From NCBI GenBank assembly GCA_031425525.1, contig JANPJM010000049.1:1-64000 (forward strand): 64,000 nt of DNA, written 5' to 3'. Made by a program: the position numbers and the translations under genes. Source of the stretch: JANNMJ01 sp031425525. GTDB lineage: Bacteria; Bacteroidota; Bacteroidia; Cytophagales; Hymenobacteraceae. Numbering within the stretch: the first letter of the stretch is position 1; the number at the start of each line of letters is the position of its first letter. Under the pieces are notes generated by a model. It was not told the origin of the DNA. It did not search any database and was given only the letters and a program-made list of their open reading frames with translations. Shown here in pieces: positions 42,647-51,031 of this stretch.

Positions 42647-43309
42647 ATGCGGAGGAGATGTAAGCCCGATCTTCACATCCCCACATTTCCACATCCCCAC
42701 GTTCCTTTGCTTCTCCCCGCCGCCTTCTACCGCCGCCCCGACCCTACGCAAATCGCCCGCGACCTGCTCGGCAAAGTCCTCGTTTCCGACATCGGCGATC
42801 AGCGCACGGCGGGTCGCATCACCGAAACCGAAGCCTATGCGCACGAAAACGACCGCGCGTGCCACTCGCATCTGGGTCGGTTCACGGCGCGCACGCGGGT
42901 GATGTACGCGCCCGGCGGCGTGGCCTACTGCTACCTGGTATACGGCATGCACGTCCTGTTCAACGTGGTGACGAACGAAGCCGACCGGGCCGATGCCGTG
43001 CTGATTCGGGCCGTGGAGCCGCTCGAAGGGGTACAAACGATGCTGGCGCGGCGCGGGCTGGCGGCCGTGGCGCGCAACCTCACGGCCGGGCCGGGGCTGC
43101 TCACGCAGGCGCTCGGCATCAGCAAAAACCAATACGGCCACGACCTGACCGTCGGCCACGAGCTTTGGATTGAAGATCGGGGCGAGCGGGTAGGAGAGGA
43201 GGATATTATCGCCTCGCCGCGTGTCGGAATTGACTATGCCGGGGAGGATGCGGCGCTGCCGTGGCGGTTTCGGCTGCGGGGGTCGAAATGGACGAGCCCG
43301 GCGCGGTAG
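42647..43309 (+). CDS. 3-methyladenine DNA glycosylase (AAG family)
   Basis: About 220 residues. Excises alkylated purines. Family signatures: FYRRPDPTQIARDLLGKVLVSD, AGRITETEAYAHENDRACHSHLGRFTARTRVMYAPGGVAYCYLVYGMH (the catalytic Glu is in ITETEAY), FNVVTNEADRADAVLIRAVEP, LTAGPGLLTQALGI and the C-terminal PWRFRLRGSKW. The start is uncertain: ATG 42647 (with a non-conserved Arg-rich leader) or TTG 42707, which gives the normal family N-terminus and is perhaps more likely. Divergent from btuB. Confidence 0.9.
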   Translation: MRRRCKPDLHIPTFPHPHVPLLLPAAFYRRPDPTQIARDLLGKVLVSDIGDQRTAGRITETEAYAHENDRACHSHLGRFTARTRVMYAPGGVAYCYLVYGMHVLFNVVTNEADRADAVLIRAVEPLEGVQTMLARRGLAAVARNLTAGPGLLTQALGISKNQYGHDLTVGHELWIEDRGERVGEEDIIASPRVGIDYAGEDAALPWRFRLRGSKWTSPAR

Positions 43310-43337
43310 GTGTTCCGGCTGGTCTGCGGGCTATGGG

Positions 43338-46214
43338 CTATAATGTGGCGCGCACGCCGATTTGCCACGTGCGCGCCACGGGGTAGGCGCTGTTGTCGTG
43401 CCCGGCCCACGCGCCGGTGGCGCCGGTGGTGCTGACGTTGGGGTCGAAACCTTTGTAGGGGCTGATGACGAGCAGGTTCAGGCCGCCGGTCCAGATGCTG
43501 ATCGTGCGGCTCTTTTGCTCATCCTGCCAAACCTCAAAGCTCACGATGGCTTGCGTGAGGCGCACGTGCGAGCCGCTCGACAGCACCCGCTCGCTGAACG
43601 CCACCGAGCGCCATGCCCCCACGACGTCCGGCACATCGGAATCGGGGTTCTGCACCGACCATCGGTCGCGCACCGCCGTCGAGGAATTGCCGCTGCCGGT
43701 GGGCACATCGAGGAAGAGGCGGGCGTAGGTGAAAACCTGGTAGCCGAACATTCCGTCGAGTTGCACATCGGCGCTCCAGCGGCCTTTGCGCAGGTTTTGC
43801 GTGAGGCACACGAGCTGGCGCGGCAGACCGCTGCCGAGGTACGTGGCATCGCCGGGGGCACCGGCCTGGCCGTCGCCGTTGCGGTCGAGGTACCGGATTT
43901 GGCCCGCCCGTGGATCGCCGGCCGGGTATACGCCCTGCTGCTGATAGCCGTAAAATGCGCTCAACGGCTGCCCGGCCACGGGAAACTGGTCTGCTTGGTA
44001 CTGGCTATCGTTCGGCCTTCCGTCTTTCAAAATGCGGTTTTGGTTGAACGATACGGCGAGCGTGGTGCGGCCCGCAAAACTTGCCGGCGTATGCCAATTA
44101 TGCGTGATGGCTACCTCCAGCCCCCGGTTGCGTACTTCCTGATCGGTGCGCACGATACCCAAATTAGCGAGGTTCGCACCAGAGGGAAGCAACACGCCCA
44201 CCACGCTCTGGCTGTAAGAATGCCGCGAGTAGGCCGTCAGGCTGCCGCGCCAGTGCGTGGCCCACGCCAGTCGTCCTCCGATTTCTACCTGATCGACGTA
44301 CACCCCGCGCGCGCCTGTCAGATTACCCGTCACCAAACCAATGCTGCTCCCGCCGCCCAGAAATGGCGAATAGGCCGGTAGCTGCGCCGGGGCATACGGC
44401 CCCAGGTTGGCCGCTCCGGTACGGCCCGCCCCGGCCCAAAGCATCAGGTCTTTTAGTACGGGTTTGCTGGCGAAGTAAGTGGTTCTTCTTCCCTCCCAGC
44501 TCACTTGCGCGCTGGGGTACAAGTACGTGGTGGCAGAGCTACCAAACGGGGCGGGGTCGGGGCTGAGACGAACCCCCAACTCGCCCGTCAGGCCACGCCA
44601 CTCATCGCGTGCGAACAGGGCCGGCGTGATGAAGGCAATCGTTACAATGCCGCTGCGCTGCTCTGGATAAAAGCCAGGTGACGAAGCGGGGGAAAGCCGC
44701 TGGCTGTTGGTTTCGCGCTCCACGTACTGCCCCAGCAGACTGGCTTCCAGCCCAAGTGTATGCTCATACTGACGGCCGATGGAGCCGCTCCACGCCAGAT
44801 TCAGCCCCACCGTTCGGCTGGTGGTGGTGGCGTCGGTGGTGCGGTCTTCGAGGGCGCGGGTGGGGACGCTGTTCAAGCTGTACTCCGGATAGTAGGCGGT
44901 CAGCTCGGTGCGGGTGCGTTCGTAACCGGTGCGCACGGTCAGGTTCAGCGCTTCGGAAAAGGCGTAACGGGCGGTACCCTGCGCGAGCAGCGTACGGGTG
45001 CGGGGGGTTTGGTAGTCGTAATCGGCCAGCAGCACGGGGTTCGTGAAGCCGAAGGGCGCATTGGGGCCGGTGCCCATGTTGTAGCGCCCATCGGCGGTTC
45101 GGATGGGCTGCGTAGGTGGCGCGAATAGCGCGCTGTTGATGACCGTATTCGAGACGCGCCGCTCATCGGTCTGGCTCCCCAAAACCGTAGCGCGCAGCGT
45201 CAGCCGATTGTTGAACATGCTTTTCTCGGCCGTGGCCCGACTCGTGAACCGCCGCAAGTCCGACTGCTTCACCACCCCATCCTGCCGCAAATAATCAGCA
45301 CTGACGGTGTAGCGCGCCCCCCGGAGCGAGCGGCCATCCAGCGCCACGTAATGCTGCTGCGTGAGCGCCGTACGGAAGATTTCGCGCTGCCAATCAGTCG
45401 GCGTATCCACCGAGCCGGGCGTAATGCCTTGATACACACCGCTCGTTTTTGCTTCCTGATAAATGCCCGCATACTCGTTTGCGTCGAGCAACGCGTAGCG
45501 CCGCCGCACCTGCTGCACCCCAAGGTGAGCGGCGTAGCGCACCCGCGCCTTAGTGCTGTCTGAGATATTAGAGCCAACGCCGAGTCGCGTGGTCAGCACC
45601 ACCACGCCATTGGCGCCCTGGCTGCCATAGCGCGCCGTGGCGGCGGCCCCGCTCACCACTTCCACCCGCTCGATGTCTTCGGCCGACAACGCCAGCAGGG
45701 GGTTCGGCATCGGCCCGGCTATGTCCGCAATATCGGCGGACATATCTGGCCCCAAACTACCCGTAAAAACAGGGAATCCGTCGAGGATATACAGCGGCTC
45801 CGGGTTGCCGAAGGCACTGGTAGCGCCCCGAATCCGAACGGCGGCCCACGCGCCCGGCATACCCGAGTAGGGCGTCACTTGCACACCCGGCACCGCCCGC
45901 AACTGCTCCTGAATGCTGAGGGCAGGGGTGGGTGTGCGAGTCGTCATAACACCTGTAGCGCTATTCCCCAGATCGGTGTATAACGTTTGCAGCATATACG
46001 TGGGAATAGCTACAATAGGAGTCACCTGCAAATGCTCCCGCTCGTCAACAGGCAAAGTGGCGGCAGGTAATGGCGCGGCAGGCGTGCCCACTACACTCGC
46101 TTCAGCCGCTGCCAGCGGCGTTTGAGCATAGCTGCTCAGGGGCAGTAGTGAACTTAGTACGAACAGCATACGCCACCGACGGGAAGCGTTTTTTTGCAGA
46201 GAAAAAGTCATCAA
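43338..46214 (-). CDS. SusC/RagA-family TonB-dependent receptor (orphan)
   Basis: 958 residues. Signal peptide ending LSSYAQ, a short linker, then the SusC-type plug: LSIQEQLRAVPGVQVTPYSG, AVRIRGATSAFGNPEPLYILDGFPV, LSAEDIERVEVVSGAAATARYGSQGANGVVVLTT. The barrel ends DNSAYPVARTWQIGVRATL, typical of the family. Most SusC proteins carry an N-terminal carboxypeptidase-like domain and sit next to susD; here the domain is absent or very short and no susD is near, so substrate is open and a partner would have to be elsewhere. Confidence 0.9.
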   Translation of the reverse strand: MMTFSLQKNASRRWRMLFVLSSLLPLSSYAQTPLAAAEASVVGTPAAPLPAATLPVDEREHLQVTPIVAIPTYMLQTLYTDLGNSATGVMTTRTPTPALSIQEQLRAVPGVQVTPYSGMPGAWAAVRIRGATSAFGNPEPLYILDGFPVFTGSLGPDMSADIADIAGPMPNPLLALSAEDIERVEVVSGAAATARYGSQGANGVVVLTTRLGVGSNISDSTKARVRYAAHLGVQQVRRRYALLDANEYAGIYQEAKTSGVYQGITPGSVDTPTDWQREIFRTALTQQHYVALDGRSLRGARYTVSADYLRQDGVVKQSDLRRFTSRATAEKSMFNNRLTLRATVLGSQTDERRVSNTVINSALFAPPTQPIRTADGRYNMGTGPNAPFGFTNPVLLADYDYQTPRTRTLLAQGTARYAFSEALNLTVRTGYERTRTELTAYYPEYSLNSVPTRALEDRTTDATTTSRTVGLNLAWSGSIGRQYEHTLGLEASLLGQYVERETNSQRLSPASSPGFYPEQRSGIVTIAFITPALFARDEWRGLTGELGVRLSPDPAPFGSSATTYLYPSAQVSWEGRRTTYFASKPVLKDLMLWAGAGRTGAANLGPYAPAQLPAYSPFLGGGSSIGLVTGNLTGARGVYVDQVEIGGRLAWATHWRGSLTAYSRHSYSQSVVGVLLPSGANLANLGIVRTDQEVRNRGLEVAITHNWHTPASFAGRTTLAVSFNQNRILKDGRPNDSQYQADQFPVAGQPLSAFYGYQQQGVYPAGDPRAGQIRYLDRNGDGQAGAPGDATYLGSGLPRQLVCLTQNLRKGRWSADVQLDGMFGYQVFTYARLFLDVPTGSGNSSTAVRDRWSVQNPDSDVPDVVGAWRSVAFSERVLSSGSHVRLTQAIVSFEVWQDEQKSRTISIWTGGLNLLVISPYKGFDPNVSTTGATGAWAGHDNSAYPVARTWQIGVRATL

Positions 46215-46268
46215 AAGAAGAAGAGAAAAGCCGCTTGTCGGAGCAAGTTAGCTCTGCAGGAATCTCGC

Positions 46269-46420
46269 TTCGCGCGGGGCTCTGCTCCGTGTGCCGTATT
46301 TGCGGGCCTCTGGCCCGCCAGTAGCCCGCTACCGTAGCCCGCCTAAGAACCGACTACCCGCGCGCCGGGCCGGGGCTGGAGCCCCGGAAATAGCCCACAC
46401 GGGGCAGCGCCCCGCGCGAA
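46269..46420. repeat. Dispersed palindromic element, family B, copy 2
   Basis: Left arm 46269-46293 ends CTCTGCTCCGTGTG; right arm 46396-46420 starts CACACGGGGCAGCGCC and ends CGCGCGAA. Internal hairpins (GCGGGCCTCTGGCCCGC; CCGGGGCTGGAGCCCCGG) and the AGTAGCCCGC word match copy 1 at 8208-8346. The copy is 13 bp longer inside. Confidence 0.88.
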
Positions 46421-46429
46421 CCGACCACC

Positions 46430-46471
46430 GGCTAACGCACACTGGCTAAGGCACACCGGCTAACGCACAAC
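46430..46471. repeat. 14-bp tandem repeat, 3 units
   Basis: GGCTAACGCACACT, GGCTAAGGCACACC and GGCTAACGCACAAC run directly to the 3' end of the glycosidase gene. Confidence 0.8.
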
Positions 46472-46472
46472 C

Positions 46473-49202
46473 TCACCCCCGCGCCCGCCGGTCATCGGCT
46501 TCCATCTGAATCAGTTTTGCGATGAGGGCCGTCCAGCCGGTTTGGTGCGAGGCGCCGCAGCCGCGCCCGTTGTCGCCGTGGAAATATTCGGGGAAGAGGA
46601 GGAGGTTTTGGAAGTGCGGGTCGTGGGCGTAGCGCGCGGCCTGGTCGCCGTGGAGGGGGCGGAGGCCGGTGGTGGCATCGGGCATGAACAGGCGCAGGAG
46701 GCCGCGCGCGAGGGCATCGGCCACGTCGCGCAGGGTGCAGAGCTTGCCCGAACGCGTCGGAAATTCCACCAAAAACTCGTCGCCGTAGTACTGATGAAAC
46801 CGTTGCAGCGACTCGATGATCAGAAAATTCATCGGCAGCCACACCGGCCCGCGCCAGTTGGAATTGCCCCCGAACATCGACGAATGCGACTCGCCCGGTT
46901 CGTACGCCACCGTGGCGGCGTCGCCGCCGGCCACCGCAAACCGGTACGGCTCGTCGGCGTACACCCGCGAGAGCGAGCGAATGCCGTACTCGCTCAAAAA
47001 CTCGGCTTCGTCGAGCATCCGGCGCATTAGCGCTTTCATCCGGTGGCCGCGCAGCAGGCTCAGAAGCTGCGTTTCGCCGCGCCCCGGCACTTGCCAGCGG
47101 CTCACGAGGGTGGCCAGCTCGGGACGGTTGGTGAGGAACCACGTCAGGCGCTTGGCGAAGGCGGGCGCGGCGGCCATCAGCTCGGGTTCCAGCACCTCCA
47201 CGGCAAACAGCGGAATCAGGCCCACCATCGAGCGCACTTTCAGGCGGTCGTGGCGGCCGTCGGGCGCGAGCAGAGCGTCGTAGTAAAACTCGTCGTCTGG
47301 GTCCCAGAGCGAACCCAAATCGCCGCCGACGTTTTCCATCGCCCCGGCGATGTACAAGAAATGCTCGAAGAATTTCGATGCCAAATCTTCATATACCGGG
47401 TTGTGGCGCGTCAGTTCCAGCGCCATCCGCATCATTGTGAGGGCGTACATCGCCATCCAGCTCGTGGCGTCGGCTTGCTCCAGATAGCCGCCGCCCGGCA
47501 ACGGCGCCGACCGGTCAAAAACCCCAATATTGTCGAGGCCCATAAAGCCGCCTTGGAACAGGCCGCGCCCCTCGCGGTCTTTGCGGTTGACCCACCACGT
47601 AAAATTCACGAGCAGCTTCTGGAACACTGATTCCAGGAACAGCACGTCGCCAAGCGGCCCCAGCGCCGTATCCGGCCGCGAGTGCGACTGCCCGCTCGTG
47701 ATCTTGTACACCCGCCACGCCGCCCACGCATGCACGGGTGGGTTCACGTCGCCGAACTGCCACTCGTAGGCCGGTAACTGGCCGCTGGGGTGCATCAGGC
47801 GCTCGCGCAGCAGCAGCAATAACTGGCTTTTGGCGAGGGCCGGATCTATCTGCGCGATGGGCACGGCGTGGAAGGCCAGATCCCAGGCGGCAAACCACGG
47901 AAACTCCCATTTATCGGGCATCGAAATCACGTCGCCGACCCGCAAATGCTCCCACCCGACATTGCGGTGGTCGGGGCGCCGCCGCTCGGCGGGCGGCTCG
48001 GGGGCGGCAGGGTCGCCGCGCAGCCACTGCCGGATATCGAACCGGTAATATTGCTTGCTCCACAGCAGCCCCGCCCACGATTGGCGCTGAATCAGGCAGC
48101 GCTCGGCGTCGGTAGGCTCGGCGTAGAGGGCTTGATAAAATTGGTCGGCCTCGCGTTGGCGAAGCTGGAAAAGGTGGTCGAAATCGGCGAACGGGTCGGT
48201 GGTGGCGGGTTTTTCGCCGGGCGTCATGCGCAGCCGTAGCGTGCAGGAGCCGCCCGCCGGCACGCGTAACGGGTAGCAAAAGGCGGCGCGCGTGCCTTCG
48301 CGGGCGGGGTTGAGGCCGTCGGCATCGCCGGTCAGCACCCAGTTGCTGATACCATCCTTGTAAAACTTGGCCGACAGGTCGGTCATGCGGTCGGGGAAGC
48401 GGCGCGGGTTCGTCTCGTTGTCGCACACGAGCAGCTTCGGTTGCCCATCGGCGTACAGGAAAAACCGCCCCAGGTCGGGGTGGTCGATGCGGAGCGTATC
48501 GAGCGCGCCGGTGCCCGTCGCCGACGCCAACTGCGGTTTGGCGCCCACCCCCGCCAAGCCCCACGCCCACGTATTACGGAACCACGCCTGCGCCAGCACG
48601 TGCAGCGGCGCGGCTTCGGCGCCCCGGTTATGCGCCGTAATGCGCCACAGAATATCCTCCGGGCCGTCGCCTTTCGCCCATTCCACCTCAATATCGAAGT
48701 AGCGGTTATCGGCGAATGCGGCGGTATCGGTGATCTCAAATTCCGGTTCGGCCTTCGAGCGGCGCTGGTTTTCGCACCGCAGCTCATCATACGGAAACGC
48801 TATTTGCGGGTACTTGTACTGCATCCGCTGATAGGCGTGCGTGGGTACGGCATCGAGGTAATAATACAGCTCCTTGACATCCTCGCCGTGGTTGCCCTCC
48901 GGCCCGGTCAGGCCAAAAAGGCGCTCCTTGACCATCGAATCCTGCCCGTTCCAGAACGCCGGGGCCAGGCACAGGCGCTGGCGGTCGTCGCAGAACCCGC
49001 CGATCCCGTCTTCGCCCCAGCGGTAGGCGAGGCGCGGGGCATCGTCGTGGCGTGCATAGCCCCACACATCGCCGTGGCGCGAGTAATCTTCCCGCACGGT
49101 GCCCCACTGCCGCTCGGCGAGGTACGGCCCCCAGCGCCGCCACGGGTGGGCGGCGGGGTCGGCATCGGCAAGGTGCAGGCGGTGGTGTTCAGGAGTAGGC
49201 AT
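46473..49202 (-). CDS. MGH1-like glycoside hydrolase (GH63-related)
   Basis: 909 residues, no signal peptide, so probably cytoplasmic. Highly charged N-terminus with RQWGTVREDYS, then WNGQDSMVKERLFGLTGPEGNHGEDVKELYYYLDAVPTHAYQRMQYKYPQIAFPY, known from a Bacteroidota and cyanobacterial family annotated as MGH1-like or glucosidase. The (alpha/alpha)6-barrel half has WEFPWFAAWDLAFHAVPIAQIDP, QLPAYEWQFGDVNPPVHAWA, GGFMGLDNIGVFDRSAPLPGGG, WMAMYALTMMRMALEL and FGGNSNWRGPVWLPMNFLIIESL. Acidic residues in WDLAFH and LDNIGVFD are candidate catalytic or binding residues. Likely acts on small alpha-glucosides or glucosylglycerate-like compounds (inference). Confidence 0.85.
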   Translation of the reverse strand: MPTPEHHRLHLADADPAAHPWRRWGPYLAERQWGTVREDYSRHGDVWGYARHDDAPRLAYRWGEDGIGGFCDDRQRLCLAPAFWNGQDSMVKERLFGLTGPEGNHGEDVKELYYYLDAVPTHAYQRMQYKYPQIAFPYDELRCENQRRSKAEPEFEITDTAAFADNRYFDIEVEWAKGDGPEDILWRITAHNRGAEAAPLHVLAQAWFRNTWAWGLAGVGAKPQLASATGTGALDTLRIDHPDLGRFFLYADGQPKLLVCDNETNPRRFPDRMTDLSAKFYKDGISNWVLTGDADGLNPAREGTRAAFCYPLRVPAGGSCTLRLRMTPGEKPATTDPFADFDHLFQLRQREADQFYQALYAEPTDAERCLIQRQSWAGLLWSKQYYRFDIRQWLRGDPAAPEPPAERRRPDHRNVGWEHLRVGDVISMPDKWEFPWFAAWDLAFHAVPIAQIDPALAKSQLLLLLRERLMHPSGQLPAYEWQFGDVNPPVHAWAAWRVYKITSGQSHSRPDTALGPLGDVLFLESVFQKLLVNFTWWVNRKDREGRGLFQGGFMGLDNIGVFDRSAPLPGGGYLEQADATSWMAMYALTMMRMALELTRHNPVYEDLASKFFEHFLYIAGAMENVGGDLGSLWDPDDEFYYDALLAPDGRHDRLKVRSMVGLIPLFAVEVLEPELMAAAPAFAKRLTWFLTNRPELATLVSRWQVPGRGETQLLSLLRGHRMKALMRRMLDEAEFLSEYGIRSLSRVYADEPYRFAVAGGDAATVAYEPGESHSSMFGGNSNWRGPVWLPMNFLIIESLQRFHQYYGDEFLVEFPTRSGKLCTLRDVADALARGLLRLFMPDATTGLRPLHGDQAARYAHDPHFQNLLLFPEYFHGDNGRGCGASHQTGWTALIAKLIQMEADDRRARG

Positions 49203-49289
49203 CGGCAGTTTCAGCTAGTGGTCAGGGCGCGAAGGTCGGGCGCGGGCGCGGGATGCGGGAGAAATGGCAACTTGAGTTTCCCGATTTTC

Positions 49290-49406
49290 TGTCACACATT
49301 TTTTAGCAAGGAAAAAAGTTGACAGAAGTGTCAACTTTTTTCGGCCTTGAGAAAAAGGCGACACTTCTGTCAACTTTTTTCGGCCACGAGCAAAAGGTGA
49401 CAAGTG
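49290..49406. repeat. 39-bp tandem repeat, 3 units, with hairpin
   Basis: Units start with TGTC at 49290, 49329 and 49368. Units two and three share TGTCAACTTTTTTCGGCC and AAAAGG.GACA; the first is more divergent. Neighbouring halves form the palindrome AAAAAAGTTGACA / TGTCAACTTTTTT around GAAG, which looks like a bidirectional terminator. It lies between the divergent glycosidase and T9SS genes, where a terminator is not expected. Confidence 0.85.
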
Positions 49407-49477
49407 CCTGGGCGCGGCCGTCGATTAGGCACCGCCGTACCTTGTTTTAAAATTCACCATTCACTCCTCGCTTTGCC

Positions 49478-50947
49478 ATGAGAAACGCTACTTGCTTTCT
49501 GCGTGCATTCGTCGCCGGCTGCCTCCTGTTGCTGGCTGGCGCTCCCACTGCGCACGCGCAGAATTACCGTCCGTTCGGGCCGGGGCGCACGTATCATTAC
49601 CGCGAGGATGCGGTGGCTGGGGGAGCGAGTGAGTTGTATACCTTTCGGGTCGATTCAGTAGGGGTAGCGACCAGCGGCGATTCTTTGCTGATGTTCAATG
49701 CTACCAGCCAAGTCAGTCCGTATGGTTTTGGCGGTGGTCGCGCGGCGCGGATCAATCTCTATGGCGGCTGGATGTACTGGGACGCCGCCACTGGCGCGGC
49801 TCGTTTCGGCGCCACGCGTTCGAGCGCCACGGTAACGCTGCAAACCCGCGCGGCGCTTGGTCAAAACTGGCCCTTTGCACCGGGAGTCCAGGCGGCCATT
49901 ACGGCGCGTGGGGTGCAGACGGTGCTGGGCCAGATCGATTCCGTGCTATCGATCACGCTCAGCGACAGTAATATCATTCGGCTCTCGCAACACTATGGCA
50001 TCATCGGCGGCCCCGACTTTACTTTTTACCTGGGCCAGACCTACCGCTCCGATTCAGTGGCCCAGGTACACACGCTGGAGTTGGTGGGGCTGCCCGAAAC
50101 GGGTCGTCCCGGCGTCGATCTGACATGGCCCGCGCTGGTGGATTTTTCTCCCGGCGATTCACTCTTTTACCGGTCGCGCGACGCTGGCGGCGATTTGGGG
50201 TGGTGCCTGATGGTTACGTGTTCCTCTTTTTCCTCCGTTCAAACTTCTGCCCTCGTGGTGCGCGGCCGACGGCTGTCAGCCAATGGCGATACGCTGATTG
50301 TGAGCGTCAGTGGTGTCACAACTGCGGGCACTGGCCCTAGCCGGGAGGTGCGTTATCCGCGTTCCCAAGGCATTTTGTCGGCGACAGAACTAAGCCTATC
50401 CGGCACTTCATGGAACCGAGTAGGGACGTACGCTATCCGGCAAAATGCCAACGCTTTCGGAGGCTTACCGGTCGCCTACCTTAACGTCCCTACTTTCGAC
50501 GCCAACTTCGACCAGCGATACGCCCCCGGCCTCGGCTGCATTTTTGAAAACGAGGGCTTCTCCTACTGCTGCTGGACGGTGCGCGAACAGCAGTTGATTG
50601 GTTTCTACAAGAATAACACGGGCATTCGCTGGGGTAATACTACGCTGCCGCTGCCGCTAAGCACCGCTGCGCCGCTGCATCCGCCACTCCCCGCCACCCT
50701 CGCCCCTAACCCCGCGCTGGCGGGCGCCGCCGCCCTCGTCCACTTCGCGCTTGCCCAACCGCAGCCCGTTGGTCTGACGCTCTACGACGGCGTAGGCCGC
50801 AACGTCTGGCAAGCCGCGCCCGCGCTTCCGGCCGGTGCCCAGCGGCTGGCCGTGGCGCCGGGTGTGGCCCTTGCGCCCGGCCTGTACCGCCTCCGCCTGA
50901 CCCTCGCCGATGGTCGCCAGCGCGTGCTGCCGCTCGTGCGCGAATAG
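49478..50947 (+). CDS. T9SS-sorted secreted protein, paralogue 1
   Basis: 489 residues. Signal peptide (FVAGCLLLLAGAPTAHAQ), then a beta-rich body opening NYRPFGPGRTYHYRED, and a C-terminal sorting domain: LPATLAPNPALAGAAALVHF, GLTLYDGVGRNVWQ, APGLYRLRLTLADGRQRVLPLVRE. No catalytic motif seen. A TACCTTG box at 49438 may be the promoter. Tandem paralogue of the next gene; they share the opening, the GGWM.W.AATG segment, QLIGF.KNN and the end. Confidence 0.8.
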   Translation: MRNATCFLRAFVAGCLLLLAGAPTAHAQNYRPFGPGRTYHYREDAVAGGASELYTFRVDSVGVATSGDSLLMFNATSQVSPYGFGGGRAARINLYGGWMYWDAATGAARFGATRSSATVTLQTRAALGQNWPFAPGVQAAITARGVQTVLGQIDSVLSITLSDSNIIRLSQHYGIIGGPDFTFYLGQTYRSDSVAQVHTLELVGLPETGRPGVDLTWPALVDFSPGDSLFYRSRDAGGDLGWCLMVTCSSFSSVQTSALVVRGRRLSANGDTLIVSVSGVTTAGTGPSREVRYPRSQGILSATELSLSGTSWNRVGTYAIRQNANAFGGLPVAYLNVPTFDANFDQRYAPGLGCIFENEGFSYCCWTVREQQLIGFYKNNTGIRWGNTTLPLPLSTAAPLHPPLPATLAPNPALAGAAALVHFALAQPQPVGLTLYDGVGRNVWQAAPALPAGAQRLAVAPGVALAPGLYRLRLTLADGRQRVLPLVRE

Positions 50948-51031
50948 ATATAGACGAGTAGCCCTTTTTGACGGGTTGCCGTCTGGTAGGAGTTGGGTGT
51001 CTCTTTCCTTCTCCTTGGTATTTGCTGCGGT

